In this document: positions 24,901 through 33,589 of the stretch, in pieces
Position numbering within the stretch: the stretch's first letter is position 1
Layout of the letters: every line of letters begins with the position of its first letter
IMG/VR virus record: IMGVR_UViG_3300005264_000830
Location: 1-64,000 of that record
Reading direction: 5' to 3' (one strand)
DNA length: 64,000 nt
Origin: a virus
Position numbers and translations under genes: made by a program
The notes under the pieces: model-generated
Told to the model about the DNA's origin: nothing
Databases searched by the model: none
What the model saw: only the letters and a program-made list of their open reading frames with translations

Positions 24901-27900
24901 AATGCCAATGGATATGTTTTCTATGATTGAAGGTACTTCAGATTTAGGAATAAGTGGTCTGAAAGATGTAGGTTCTCAGTTGTATACTGCAGCATCTGGT
25001 AAGATTAAAAATGATGGAGTGGTTGGTACATTAAAAGATATTGGAACTGCTGGAATGGATGCTTTAAAAGACTCTATTTCTAAAGGTGGATTGGGTATTA
25101 CATCAGAGGTTTTAGCTGCTGTTACTGGAATAGGTGTAACTAAACAATTAGCTAAATTAGATAAAGCTTCTATACCAAAATTATTTTTAAACGAGCGTGG
25201 CTCATTAAATTTTCCAGTTCCAAAAATGCTGCAATCAAAAATAGATGGTGTAACAAAATCATCTGGGCATTATTCAAATAAAGATATATTAGATGTGTAT
25301 AGACGTCAAGCAGGTACCCCTAGTGAATTAGTAGATGAAGAGCTTGTTAATATTACAGAGGACAATATAGGTACTTTAATAAATTTAACTAGGCCTAAGA
25401 TAGGATCATCAGTAAAAGAACTTAAAGAGGCAGAATTATTACATAAACAACTAAGAGCTTCTATGGTTAAAGTTAAAACCTATTCAGACTCTGATTTAAT
25501 ATCTATGTTAAGGTCAGAGGCTAAAGAGAAATTATCTAATGAATTATGGCAGAAAAGATTAAATTTAATTACTGATTCACACATAAAAACTAAAAATATA
25601 CAAAAATCTAATATAACTAAAGAGGCTTTAAATTCATTAGAGAATAAAGCCTTTGGAAAATTAAAGAAGATAGAAAAACAACCATTATTAAGTACGAATG
25701 ATTATATTAAACAGGCCGGTTTTCCAGCTGATATGCCAAGCAGTGAGTTAAACGCACTTAAAAATCAAGTCAGACAAGCTAAAAGTTTTGCAAAAGCTAA
25801 TAATGTTCAATTTAATGGTTTACAACGTACTCATAACCCAGACCCAGAAAAAAGCGCAGCTTTTTTCTATACTTTATCTGATAAAGCTGAGTACACTAAA
25901 GGAGTTGATTTAGGACTAACATGGCAAGGGTATGGAGGACAAGATCCAATAAAAGTAATGGAAAAAGCTAAAGTTTTAAATTTACAAAAACTTCAAGATA
26001 TTTCTACTAGTGATATGAAGAAAAAAGTAGAAATGGTAAAACAATCGGAAGTTAAATTGACTCCAGCTCAGGAATTAACAAAGAAATTAGAAGCAAAAGC
26101 TTTTGGTCTTAAAGAAGGGGGTATTGTAAACTGGATTAATAATTTTGGAACCTCAAATGAGATAAGTAAGGGTATTGATACTCTTCAAAATCAAAAAAAT
26201 AAATATGGCAAATTTAATAAAGGTATTACTAAAGATTTAGATACTAAAGATTCTAAATTTAATTGGCAAAAACTTAAAGAGAGATTTTTCGGTGGAGGGA
26301 CTACTGGAGTAGAGTTTCAAGATACTATTGACAAATGGCAAAAAGGCGAATTAAAAAAATCAGATGGCGGTTTAATCCAAAAATTTGAAAATGGAGGTTT
26401 GTTATCAGGCCCAGGGTGGTTAGAATCTTTTAAAAAAGAGTCAGATGAGTTTGAAAAAGTAAGTTACTTAGGTAAAGCTGCTAAAAAACAATCTACTTAT
26501 AAAAGTTTTACCGGAGATAGTTCTGACGCACAAGAGGTTTCAAGCACTGATTATGCTAAATCTATTACGAATAGCCAACTTCCAACTAGTAATGTTGAAG
26601 ATTTACCATTCGAATCAAAGTCACTGGATGAAGCAGTTTCTAGTAGTAATGAGTCATCTAATAAATTAAAATTTTTTGATAGACATAAGAATAATTTTAA
26701 TACTTATAGAGGAATTACCAGTAGTTTAGAAGTTAAAGCAGCACCAACTACGTTTCATGCAGATCAATTAAAATCTACAATTGATATTGCTAAAAAAAGA
26801 AATGATTTTATTCCATATACTAATAGTGAATTAGATAATTTAGTACAATTGGGGAATGTGGATCAATTAAATAAAAGAATAAAAGCTTATGATGGCACAG
26901 ATACTGTAGCTCCTGTAGCTCTTTTTAATTCATTGGCAAAAGCTAGAAGGAAGACTACTAATGTTGATGACCCGTCTTTGACTAATACAGTTGATAAGAC
27001 TATAAAAGATCCATCACAGCCTAATTCTTTTAAGACTATTGAAGATTTCTTGGCAGCAGGATTTTCTGAACAAGAAGCTAACTCTATAATAGTTCCAGAT
27101 TTTAAAAAAGAAGATGGATTATTTGGGTTTAAAGGTACTCATCGTGATTTAATGAAAATAAAATCTGAGTTTAGAGAGGAAAGATTATCAGGTAAGCATG
27201 GTCCTCAAAAAGAAGTAGATTTTTATATGGCTGAACTAGGAACAACATTATTATCTACATTAACAGGCTTAATGGCTATGGCAGAGTCTCCTATAGAGAC
27301 TACAAAAAATTTAAAATCATCTTTGGATAGTATAGCTGGTTTAGCACAGGATAAGATACTGAATGATGGAGTATATCAGACAGGAAAAGATACAGCAAAA
27401 GCAGCAGGAACTATGTTATGGGATGACTTAAAAACAGGTGGAGTAGGTACTTTAGCTACTTTAATAGATCTTTTTGTTGGAAGTAAAGTTAGTACTATTA
27501 GGAAAATCCCAAGTTCTATGGGTACTGCACGCTCTACTGTTCCTAAAATACTTAAGCCTCAAGCAGGAATGTCAAGTAATACTATAAAATATTTTAAAAA
27601 GCCAGTAGATGTCGATACTATGATTACTCCTTCTGAATTAAAAGAATTAGATCGTATGTTAAAACCTCAAGCTGGTGCTTCAACATCTGTAATAAAGGAT
27701 TATTTTAAAAATAAAAAACCATCTATGTTTACTAATATTGGAGATAAATTTTCTAATGTTAAATCTAAAATGAAATCTTATTTACCTTCTTTTTCTAAGA
27801 GTAAGAAGGATTTGTCTTTGAATAATAGAAGAAAAAACCAAATACTCATGGATTTGGAGAATAATCCATCACTTATGTCACGATTACAGGGTAGAGTTAC

Positions 27901-30900
27901 TACAGATAAAAATATATACGATGTGATGGAGCAGTACGCAAGTAATAAAGTAAGATCAGAAGATTTTATGCAAATGGTAGGTTCTGCTGTTAGAAAACCT
28001 AAAGATATTATTAACAAATATTCTCCTATAATGGGTAATAAATTTTCTAATTTTGGTGATATAATAGCGTCTAAATTTTCAAAAACTACACGAGATAAAC
28101 GAAAATTTGAACGAGCAAAGAAAAATGCTAAACGTGGAAAAACTAATATAGATAAGCAGCGAAAATTTGCAAAAGATCAAGCGATATATAATAGAACTAT
28201 TAAACAGCAGCTTCATTCAGAGCCTACTACTTCACGCAATCAATTTTTAGATGGTATTTATAGTTCTTTTGATGATTTGACTTCTGCACCTTCTAGAGTT
28301 ACTAATATTAAGGAAACGCTAGGATTAAAAACAATAAAAGAAAATTTAAATAAATTTAAAAGTTCTAAAATTGATATAAATTCAGCAGATTATTTTGAGC
28401 TACAAAAAATACCTGGGGTTGGGCCAGTTCGTGCAGAAGCTATAATGGATTATAGAGAAAAGATTGGAGCATTTGAAAATATATCAGCTCTAGGAGATGT
28501 TCCTGGAGTTCCTTTAAGTGTTTTTAATAAAAATAAAGATATTATTACATCAGTACAGAGGCCTACTATTGATACTACCCCTATTACAAAACCTATGTAT
28601 TCTGTGTACGATATGTTTGCAAATGTTAAATCAAAAGCTGAGGCGGCAAAACCTTTTGTAGAAGATTTAGTCCCAAATAAGTTATCAAAATCAAGAGTAG
28701 CTGCTGCTGCCACAGGTTCGGAAAAAATAAATAAAAATGAAATAAAAAAAGTATTAAAAAAGATACAAAAGGCAGTAGATAAAGGTAAAATGGAAAAAGC
28801 AAATAAAATACTTAATGCTGCTGAAAAAAAATACGGAGTAGCCTATGAAAAATTCGCACAAGGTGGAACAGTAGGGTTTAAAACACCTCAATACTTTAAT
28901 ACAGGTACGACCGATTTAATAAAAGATCTTGAAAAAGAAAAAGAATTACCACTTTGGGGATATAATACATGGAAAGATGTGTCTACTATTTTTACTGAAG
29001 AGGAACGTAACAAGGCTATTAACAGACAACTATTTGGTGTAGAATTTGGAAAAAAATCAGATGAAGAAGTGAGACTGTTAAAAAATGATCGTTTAGTAGC
29101 TAAAGCAATAACTTCTGGAACGATTAAACAATACTTGGCCTCAGCATCTAGAGTAAGGGATGGAGTAGTAAAACTTCAAGGCAAAGACGGATTTCATGAT
29201 ATAGATATAAATGGCCGTATACTAGCTGGAAAGGTAGGAATAGGAGCATACAGAGCGGATACGCCAGAAGAGCGCAAAAAACTAGAATCATATAAAGTTC
29301 CAAAATCAGAAATATTGGAGCAACAAAAAAATTATTTCGACAAAAAAGAAAAAATAGCTACTTTACGTAATGATTTTTTTAGTTCAAATGATTTTTCTAG
29401 AGAACTTCCTAAAGAACTTAGAGGAACTTCTTCTGCAAAATATTATAATTATTTAAAAAATATACATAATTTAAGGGCTATTAATAAAAAGAAGCACTTA
29501 GATTTAGATGGAAAATTTTTTAAGAAAGATGAACGCGCAGCTTTAGAGAAAGACTCAGAATATATGGATTGGGCAGCTCAATTTACAGGACCTATAATGG
29601 AGAAATTAGCTAAAGGAGAGCGCCCAGAAAGTCTAATAATGAAGATTAAGACCGGTAATAGTTTACGCCCTTATGAAAATTTATCTCTTTCAGAGGCAGT
29701 AAATGCTGCAGGAAGAGTTGCAGGGGCAAAATTACAAGGATTTCAATCGAAAGACTTTGAAGATAAATACGGATTTGATGAAACATCTGCATTTTTTGTA
29801 AGTCCTAGTTTATTAGAAGCTGCTAAAAGTGGAGATGAAGAAGCAGCTAATAGACTAAGATTAATGACCACCGATAAAAAAGAGTATTTAAAATTAATAA
29901 GTAATAAAAAAGAAGATCAAGCTTCGGCTGTTGAATTTTATAAAAAATTCTTTGTAGTTAATAGCGGACAAAAATATTACGGAGAAGGTAGTATTAAAGA
30001 ATTACTTAAACAATTAACTGAAATGAAAGGGTCCGGTATAGCTTCAGTAACACCCCAGAAAGCTGCATGGGGAGGACGTATTTTTGGGGCAGGCGGACCG
30101 ATGGATGATAAAGTGCCTGCTTATGTGAGTCCAGGAGAGTTTGTTGTAAGAGCACCTGCTGCAAAGAAACTAGGTTATGCCACACTTGATTTTATGAATC
30201 AAAGTGGTAATGTGCCTAAATTTAGTACTGGTAGTGAACAAAAAACAGATTTTAGTAACCTTAGTATGAATCCATTAGCTTCAAGTGCTATGAATAAAAC
30301 AACTAATGTAAAAGCCACATTAGAAAATAATATTGTAAAGTTAGAAAATGACGTTGTAAAATTAGACAAAGATACAATAAAAGCAAAACTGGATGGTCCT
30401 ATAGAAGTTAAATTAGAAAATGACACGGTTAAATTAGAAAGTGATACCGTTAAATTAGAAGATAATATTGTTAAATTAGAAAGTAATACTATCACTGCAG
30501 TCATGGACGGTCCAGTAGCTGCTGAACTTAAAGATAACATTGTACAATTAGAGAGTAATATTGTTAGGTTAGAAAATGATTCTATTACAGCTGTTATAGA
30601 TAGTCCAGTGGAAGCAATACTTAGTGATAATGTAGTTAAATTGGATGTATCGGCTTTAGGAAATATAGGAACTGATATTGCGTCTGCAATAACAAGTGCT
30701 TTAAGTAACTTAGATTTAGGAAGTACAGTTGGAGCCGCACAAACTAATTTAGATGATTTTATGAATAAATGGAATGATAGAATACCCACTTTAATTATAG
30801 AAGGTATAGATAAAGAAATTGAAGTTTTAGCTGGTAATACACAACAAGTAGCACCACAATATAATAATGACTTAATTGAAAAAGTTAATTATCTAACTAA

Positions 30901-31009
30901 TGTAATAGATAGTACTCAAGAAGATTTGAGAACACTGAGAATTAGTTATGACCAAAGGATAGGAGATGCAGAATATAATGCTAAAGAAGCAAGAAATATT
31001 AATACTTAA
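18923..31009 (+). CDS. Giant tape-measure companion with ComEA-like HhH domain
   Basis: A 4028-residue protein overlapping the tape-measure stop by one base with no Shine-Dalgarno of its own. It starts with a hydrophobic helix (about 14-34) and has further hydrophobic stretches (around 1110-1130), suggesting membrane contact during DNA entry. A motif usual near tape-measure C-termini, GGRIFGAGGP followed by DDKVPAY and SPGEF, occurs twice (about 1728-1790 and 3717-3780). Between them are unrecognised inserts, two related Gly/Ala-rich hydrophobic helical segments, and a ComEA-like helix-hairpin-helix with DINSAD, IPGVGPVRAEAI and DVPGVP (about 3146-3215). The C-terminus is an octad-type repeat built on 'VKLEND' (about 3790-3920) followed by a coiled coil. 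It is best read as the second half of the tape-measure/ejection machinery. Confidence 0.75.
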   Translation: MSDFSSENTKLIKAMAPLVGTGVGVALVAPSAIKGLKSLVTTAKDYRDEKYKIISADEAHIQAIRSVELEYDGYEKKLKKINRISDSSELQTKMVDLDTYKSPILELIRMQKQLQGFNNNLIDINPNVITGYDTFGNAIIGTSSSLKQYLAILEQTKVKELALEKVDVAKRFISDLTKTGGSEKVKEELKSLASEFPVIGKLISSNIVIGTRQAIGTVQKELNKLITSRNENPISTAFDSDIKKLEDSLSKLRDNFKSSVSDLKKTLSDIDLQGLSAEDIIDVFSSPDLKKGYELLLEYDVKFNTPFTKGKADIGDLIGKQVLGGINPRITPVLEAIPELTLERTKEAGIQPLEGKKEVSLRSGDIAILNDEFSKDYNVAGRQALIDVKDTDNIILEYFDKRQNELKRKTFDITDISPFVQAILPTKQIMDATEDKLQQLNAFVVGASAGISSMDNRLLLERNLDLGGRFFSDISTGTLVQSDKGYNPITETFGTQSEKQGYAADFKKYFSDPMNDYSKQMNQLKSLTYEGIDTSEVQLVGALREELSNMQSILKNNQIVFQYRAVHEDLNKTLEEGTRVLEQNINLEKQRQKVDTHSTGFLSGVAKELDNLDLGNYDFSSLNTQQKLLSESDSYRQTAGTVKVREIALEGVKQQLNEIEKAKLAITSIDKLNTGFGNKITPDQFEQFVKITDTGGSPIDAKMLLQNEAILKEEKLTNSNLEELINIMGNEDDIAGKLSASLERNVSSKTSVLPIAAIKDLSSLGNIREKAIKGENYEFAAKIDQVMNTFSAKLIGTVGTDKVFKAISANKALNLVNPFSKQISKEEFIGRSIRGANLSPEKFIADLDKSQKKGWSLFNSSIKDSQNYKQFISLRENNSNESFIKSKDVVKAAAALAVATQFSKLSQGSKSSELAKQSQSLEERIDFATKSKATPAVISALEKELKATRIAYEKSDKMSAIYGVTQAASGIVGGSTLLAQTLGASEGTAKGTAAVALGTYGLLKMLSKSVGQDLPTYVKEFGDNVKPYMKKFSEGKEVGDYKFKKMTEDFVKTYKEESKRATGTEQGKVAAQTKKEYDSLSSKELKELNKMSKEFYEKASTKVDEKSLTLLKTLTVGLTAAFAGYAAKQPDTRRNTLVNNAQRESEAFNSLLASNTKYVDDVFKRTVKQQDDSSIISQKQEQTTESKLINPDDEKKKQLQLLDNKSESISKELQSILKTQARDIASLDAANLLREAQSRLEDYVLSIRDSFVEFSVQKRLGGPLSTGNKLEGYEEDAVFPSFIKDMSAQARTFAKYKDEKVRGGTFGGAIKDSIGNGFNAIISGIGNKFEQLLTPFTNFNEFMASYKVGDMTYSDQTGVYNRLGKQQQSYIGLGSVISKEIMKLNTVINTSGQNKQVKNAAEDRKDDLEDLYRKLIEESDKTKDHLNQLGTALSNFNSYTESLQKLNNVIKELSVTRVVNNLKGMKEYQENISKMVGGSHPSAATNITYEQERMGERVGIDLTNRKSTKYDVEEVQTLNAIQKGDTSLETMMKYLDIRKQENRDSSNDTKQKEEDIFRASLQPYEEFITSLQRLKGMEGVGSKEGKDITSVMESLADNMARATDMITVKQAKIELKDSFGFFERGNKTYKDEMQRLKAMDPYDTVRRGMPVKEMEKFKKGGEYDELLTKSLLEIPSLDMKEMTLAVADPITEKLDISNKLLSALVKESGGMSRLDIKDLFNPEKKASGGRIFGAGGPRDDKVPAYLSPGEFVIRQSAAVDIGYANLEHMNQAGSIPKFGAGGKLTKQHISGAISYFNDEDGSLPDVFNPESKLFNKGITKRYLKYYKETLPQKVQERDDIKSIKSLKDLYNTLLDVSDGGIYTQNDLFLEDYSPLFKRLKEDNKPALTKWVEKNLRGTKSTATKGTRGIIGMNIEEALKEKDGGLIPRLASGGFLESIASGKGFRHVSDKMRGAQNWLEKKRLDSVYTENFSIGNLLKQGAFATAELGTRLGKMPMDMFSMIEGTSDLGISGLKDVGSQLYTAASGKIKNDGVVGTLKDIGTAGMDALKDSISKGGLGITSEVLAAVTGIGVTKQLAKLDKASIPKLFLNERGSLNFPVPKMLQSKIDGVTKSSGHYSNKDILDVYRRQAGTPSELVDEELVNITEDNIGTLINLTRPKIGSSVKELKEAELLHKQLRASMVKVKTYSDSDLISMLRSEAKEKLSNELWQKRLNLITDSHIKTKNIQKSNITKEALNSLENKAFGKLKKIEKQPLLSTNDYIKQAGFPADMPSSELNALKNQVRQAKSFAKANNVQFNGLQRTHNPDPEKSAAFFYTLSDKAEYTKGVDLGLTWQGYGGQDPIKVMEKAKVLNLQKLQDISTSDMKKKVEMVKQSEVKLTPAQELTKKLEAKAFGLKEGGIVNWINNFGTSNEISKGIDTLQNQKNKYGKFNKGITKDLDTKDSKFNWQKLKERFFGGGTTGVEFQDTIDKWQKGELKKSDGGLIQKFENGGLLSGPGWLESFKKESDEFEKVSYLGKAAKKQSTYKSFTGDSSDAQEVSSTDYAKSITNSQLPTSNVEDLPFESKSLDEAVSSSNESSNKLKFFDRHKNNFNTYRGITSSLEVKAAPTTFHADQLKSTIDIAKKRNDFIPYTNSELDNLVQLGNVDQLNKRIKAYDGTDTVAPVALFNSLAKARRKTTNVDDPSLTNTVDKTIKDPSQPNSFKTIEDFLAAGFSEQEANSIIVPDFKKEDGLFGFKGTHRDLMKIKSEFREERLSGKHGPQKEVDFYMAELGTTLLSTLTGLMAMAESPIETTKNLKSSLDSIAGLAQDKILNDGVYQTGKDTAKAAGTMLWDDLKTGGVGTLATLIDLFVGSKVSTIRKIPSSMGTARSTVPKILKPQAGMSSNTIKYFKKPVDVDTMITPSELKELDRMLKPQAGASTSVIKDYFKNKKPSMFTNIGDKFSNVKSKMKSYLPSFSKSKKDLSLNNRRKNQILMDLENNPSLMSRLQGRVTTDKNIYDVMEQYASNKVRSEDFMQMVGSAVRKPKDIINKYSPIMGNKFSNFGDIIASKFSKTTRDKRKFERAKKNAKRGKTNIDKQRKFAKDQAIYNRTIKQQLHSEPTTSRNQFLDGIYSSFDDLTSAPSRVTNIKETLGLKTIKENLNKFKSSKIDINSADYFELQKIPGVGPVRAEAIMDYREKIGAFENISALGDVPGVPLSVFNKNKDIITSVQRPTIDTTPITKPMYSVYDMFANVKSKAEAAKPFVEDLVPNKLSKSRVAAAATGSEKINKNEIKKVLKKIQKAVDKGKMEKANKILNAAEKKYGVAYEKFAQGGTVGFKTPQYFNTGTTDLIKDLEKEKELPLWGYNTWKDVSTIFTEEERNKAINRQLFGVEFGKKSDEEVRLLKNDRLVAKAITSGTIKQYLASASRVRDGVVKLQGKDGFHDIDINGRILAGKVGIGAYRADTPEERKKLESYKVPKSEILEQQKNYFDKKEKIATLRNDFFSSNDFSRELPKELRGTSSAKYYNYLKNIHNLRAINKKKHLDLDGKFFKKDERAALEKDSEYMDWAAQFTGPIMEKLAKGERPESLIMKIKTGNSLRPYENLSLSEAVNAAGRVAGAKLQGFQSKDFEDKYGFDETSAFFVSPSLLEAAKSGDEEAANRLRLMTTDKKEYLKLISNKKEDQASAVEFYKKFFVVNSGQKYYGEGSIKELLKQLTEMKGSGIASVTPQKAAWGGRIFGAGGPMDDKVPAYVSPGEFVVRAPAAKKLGYATLDFMNQSGNVPKFSTGSEQKTDFSNLSMNPLASSAMNKTTNVKATLENNIVKLENDVVKLDKDTIKAKLDGPIEVKLENDTVKLESDTVKLEDNIVKLESNTITAVMDGPVAAELKDNIVQLESNIVRLENDSITAVIDSPVEAILSDNVVKLDVSALGNIGTDIASAITSALSNLDLGSTVGAAQTNLDDFMNKWNDRIPTLIIEGIDKEIEVLAGNTQQVAPQYNNDLIEKVNYLTNVIDSTQEDLRTLRISYDQRIGDAEYNAKEARNINT
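28358..28567 (+). other. ComEA-like helix-hairpin-helix DNA-binding domain in the second giant protein
   Basis: Residues about 3146-3215 show DINSADYFELQKIPGVG, then VRAEAIMDYREKIGAF and DVPGVP. This is the two-hairpin arrangement of ComEA/UvrC-type domains that bind DNA backbone without sequence specificity. In a tail-lumen protein it could grip the leading DNA end or follow DNA into the host. Confidence 0.85.
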
Positions 31010-31024
31010 AAGGACATTTAAAAT

Positions 31025-32302
31025 ATGGCAGAGTCAATAAATTCACCGGATGGGTTGGAAGATGTGTGGGAAATGTACGGAGATGACTCAGGCTTTGTAG
31101 AAATAGAGTGTGAAGAATCTTCAGATTTAATAGGAGATATTTTAAATACTTATAGTATTCCGTATGATTCTACTACTAGTTTAGGGGGCTCATTAACTAC
31201 GTTAGATATAAAACATATGGACGCCATAACAGTCATTAACTTATCATTACTAGAAGGCTCCATTAAGGCTGGCGGCATATTAGAATATTTTATAAATGAA
31301 GAAGGTGAATTCGAAGTAATGGAAATAGGACATCGTAATGGTAGTTTATCTCCTATCTATTATGAATTACAAACAAGTTCATATAAAGAAATGTGTGCAG
31401 GAGTAATGATTACTGGTGGAAAACCATTGATTAATAGAAAAAACTTAATATGGAAAAATATTTGGGGAAATTCGAAGACAATATATGATTCTACTAATAT
31501 TATAGCTAATTGTTCTTTGGATAACTTCAGTACAAATGCTTTAATAGTTTTTAATGACCCCCATTTGGATTCTGCATATGAAGATGGGATAAATAATTTT
31601 TATGAATTAACACAAGATAACCCATGGGATAGGATAGTTGGCTACGCTACATATATAACTGTGCCAGGATATTCAAAGGATCAGTTATTAGACACAAAAA
31701 TTGCCTATCATAAAACTTCAAAATTACCTATAATATGTGGAGTGGCCGAGGGTACAGAGGATGGTCCGGGATTAGGTACATTATTAGAACGTCCTATATA
31801 CTCTGGCAATGATTCACCATCCTCATCAGTAGATAATTGCTGGAAGAATAATGGAAAAACAGTAGGCTCATATAAAGATGGAATTAAAATCCCATTAGAT
31901 AAAAGTTTTTTTTATGAAAATGTTCGTGGGGAATTAGTAAGTAAGTTTGTAAATGTAGAAGCAGTTTATGTAGTAGGATACAAATTTGATTGGGTACACT
32001 CCATTCCGAAATCAGATGTTTATGCTAGACAAGAGCAGACAGAGGCTACTACTGATTTGATAGCTTCTATTTCGGATACAGTTAAAAATACCTATAAATT
32101 AGAGGAAGGTACACATTATTCTATAATGTTCTCCCCGAAAGATGAGGAAATTTCTAAATTTAAAGAACCTTATATAGTATTTGCTAAGAATACACGACCA
32201 AATGAGCCACAACAATTTAAACCATCACAAGAATACTATTTGGGAGCAGATTATTGCCATGGTAAATATCGACACCCCATCTATTTCAGTGTACGATCCT
32301 GA
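31025..32302 (+). CDS. Baseplate/tail hub-like structural protein, N-terminal ORF
   Basis: A 425-residue protein directly after the tape measure, where distal tail and hub proteins lie. Start ATG 31025 follows an AAAGGA site. Acidic with many beta-prone segments and no catalytic motif recognised. The frame ends 44 bases inside the next ORF. The last residues before the overlap (YYLGADYCHG) would read smoothly into NIDTPSISVYDPELNDDP of the +1 frame, so this ORF and the next may be one gene separated by a programmed or artefactual frameshift. A proline codon followed by A (CCC A, 32276-32279) in the overlap would permit +1 slippage onto CCA. Function is inferred from position. Confidence 0.5.
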   Translation: MAESINSPDGLEDVWEMYGDDSGFVEIECEESSDLIGDILNTYSIPYDSTTSLGGSLTTLDIKHMDAITVINLSLLEGSIKAGGILEYFINEEGEFEVMEIGHRNGSLSPIYYELQTSSYKEMCAGVMITGGKPLINRKNLIWKNIWGNSKTIYDSTNIIANCSLDNFSTNALIVFNDPHLDSAYEDGINNFYELTQDNPWDRIVGYATYITVPGYSKDQLLDTKIAYHKTSKLPIICGVAEGTEDGPGLGTLLERPIYSGNDSPSSSVDNCWKNNGKTVGSYKDGIKIPLDKSFFYENVRGELVSKFVNVEAVYVVGYKFDWVHSIPKSDVYARQEQTEATTDLIASISDTVKNTYKLEEGTHYSIMFSPKDEEISKFKEPYIVFAKNTRPNEPQQFKPSQEYYLGADYCHGKYRHPIYFSVRS

Positions 32303-32999
32303 ATTAAATGATGACCCAGGGGAACCTACTACTAAAGCTATAGATATAGCCAATGTTTTAGAGTATAAGATGGCGCCTATTGTTATAACAGAGCCCCCTG
32401 CTCCGATATCTTTTTGTGAAGGAGGAAGAGCACGTATAATAGATCAATCTTCTACACTTAAAGATAGCGACCCTACTACTAAACAAAACTTTACTGATAC
32501 TGAATTGGAACTAGCTAATGATGTGATGTCTAGTGGGCCTGGTATTAATCTAACCTTATCATTTATAGAGGAAGAAAATGATTTACTTGATTTGGCAGAA
32601 AGTCTTTATGATTATATGAACTCTGCAGGAAATGGTGCTATAGAAAAGACATATATATGTGGTCCTGAGGCGGACCCAAAATTAGGAGCATTAGGGGATG
32701 ATGGTATAATTAACGAAATTACTTATGCTTATTCTGATAGCGGATCTTATACTATTTCAGTAAATGAGGGAGCTTGGTTGGTAGGGAACTTAACTTCTGT
32801 AAATACCAGCACTTCTTTTAAAATTTCAGAGAGTGTATCTGCAAGAGGTACCGTTATAGAAGGTATTGGTGATGGAATATTTTTTAAAGTAAAATTAGAT
32901 GGCTATGGAGAAAGAATTGCTATTAATACAGCTACTTCTATTTTAAGAGTAGGGGATGTTGTAACTTGTACAGTACATAACAACCCAGTGGAGACATAA
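32259..32999 (+). CDS. Baseplate/tail hub-like protein, C-terminal ORF or continuation
   Basis: About 246 residues from ATG 32259, which has a GGGAG (32242-32246) 12 bases upstream. The frame is open further 5' to an ATG at 32181, but that stretch lies inside the previous gene. The segment GIINEITYAYSDSGSY (around residue 162) matches a pattern I associate with late-control/hub-type baseplate proteins, where an 'I-x-[SE]-I-x-Y-x-[YF]-x-D-x2-SY' strand is common. The C-terminal part (VIEGIGDGIFFKVKLDGYGERIAI) looks like an OB-type barrel, also usual in hub proteins. Either an independent overlapping gene or the 3' part of the gene at 31025. Confidence 0.5.
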   Translation: MVNIDTPSISVYDPELNDDPGEPTTKAIDIANVLEYKMAPIVITEPPAPISFCEGGRARIIDQSSTLKDSDPTTKQNFTDTELELANDVMSSGPGINLTLSFIEEENDLLDLAESLYDYMNSAGNGAIEKTYICGPEADPKLGALGDDGIINEITYAYSDSGSYTISVNEGAWLVGNLTSVNTSTSFKISESVSARGTVIEGIGDGIFFKVKLDGYGERIAINTATSILRVGDVVTCTVHNNPVET

Positions 33000-33001
33000 A
33001 T

Positions 33002-33589
33002 ATGGCACAAATTGAAAAAGTTGAGATCAGAGCACAAATAACTATTGGTAATTTAACTGTAAGAACACCTTACATACAATCATTTAATGTGAGAAAGGCT
33101 AGAGGTCAAGTATCTTCTTTTGACGCCTCTTTAAAGGTTGAATATGAAAAAATGCAAGGAAGTGGAGTAGGTGGAGATATAGTAATCAAAGCAGGAACTT
33201 CTTCAACCATAAAAAAAATTTTTACAGGCATAATAAAGAAAGCTACCATATCTCCTTGTTGGAATGACCCAGGATTTGTTTTTCTTAATGTAAATGGTAT
33301 TGATGCTTTAGGTATGTTACAAGGGAAGAAGTATTCTAGAAGATGTAGGGCAACTAAAGGGGTCTGGGTTAGTATTGACAGTGTTGTTAGATCAGGGCTA
33401 AGGGATGGCAAATTTGCATACAATACTGATACCGTAATAGTAGATCCAGCACTATCCCATGATCAAATTAATGAGTTAAATGAAACTAAACAACAGGGAA
33501 AAAACGTAGGAAAAGCGCCTAGGAGTAAAAAAGAAAAAACTCCTTTAGTAGAAATTTCAAGAAATATAGATACAGGGGTAGCTCCATAA
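33002..33589 (+). CDS. Baseplate hub-like protein
   Basis: A 195-residue protein. The N-terminal half has the feel of a hub barrel: alternating strands, 'SFNVRKARGQ', 'IVIKAGT', 'KIFTGII' (about 76-82) and 'FVFLNVNGIDALGMLQGKK' (about 91-109). That order (I-K-A-G, I-F-T-G-I-I, then an aromatic strand and G-x-D) is common in hub proteins related to late control protein D. The C-terminus is Lys-rich and likely disordered. Its stop overlaps the next start (TAATG), so coupling is likely. Assignment is by pattern and context, not by a confirmed family. Confidence 0.5.
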   Translation: MAQIEKVEIRAQITIGNLTVRTPYIQSFNVRKARGQVSSFDASLKVEYEKMQGSGVGGDIVIKAGTSSTIKKIFTGIIKKATISPCWNDPGFVFLNVNGIDALGMLQGKKYSRRCRATKGVWVSIDSVVRSGLRDGKFAYNTDTVIVDPALSHDQINELNETKQQGKNVGKAPRSKKEKTPLVEISRNIDTGVAP

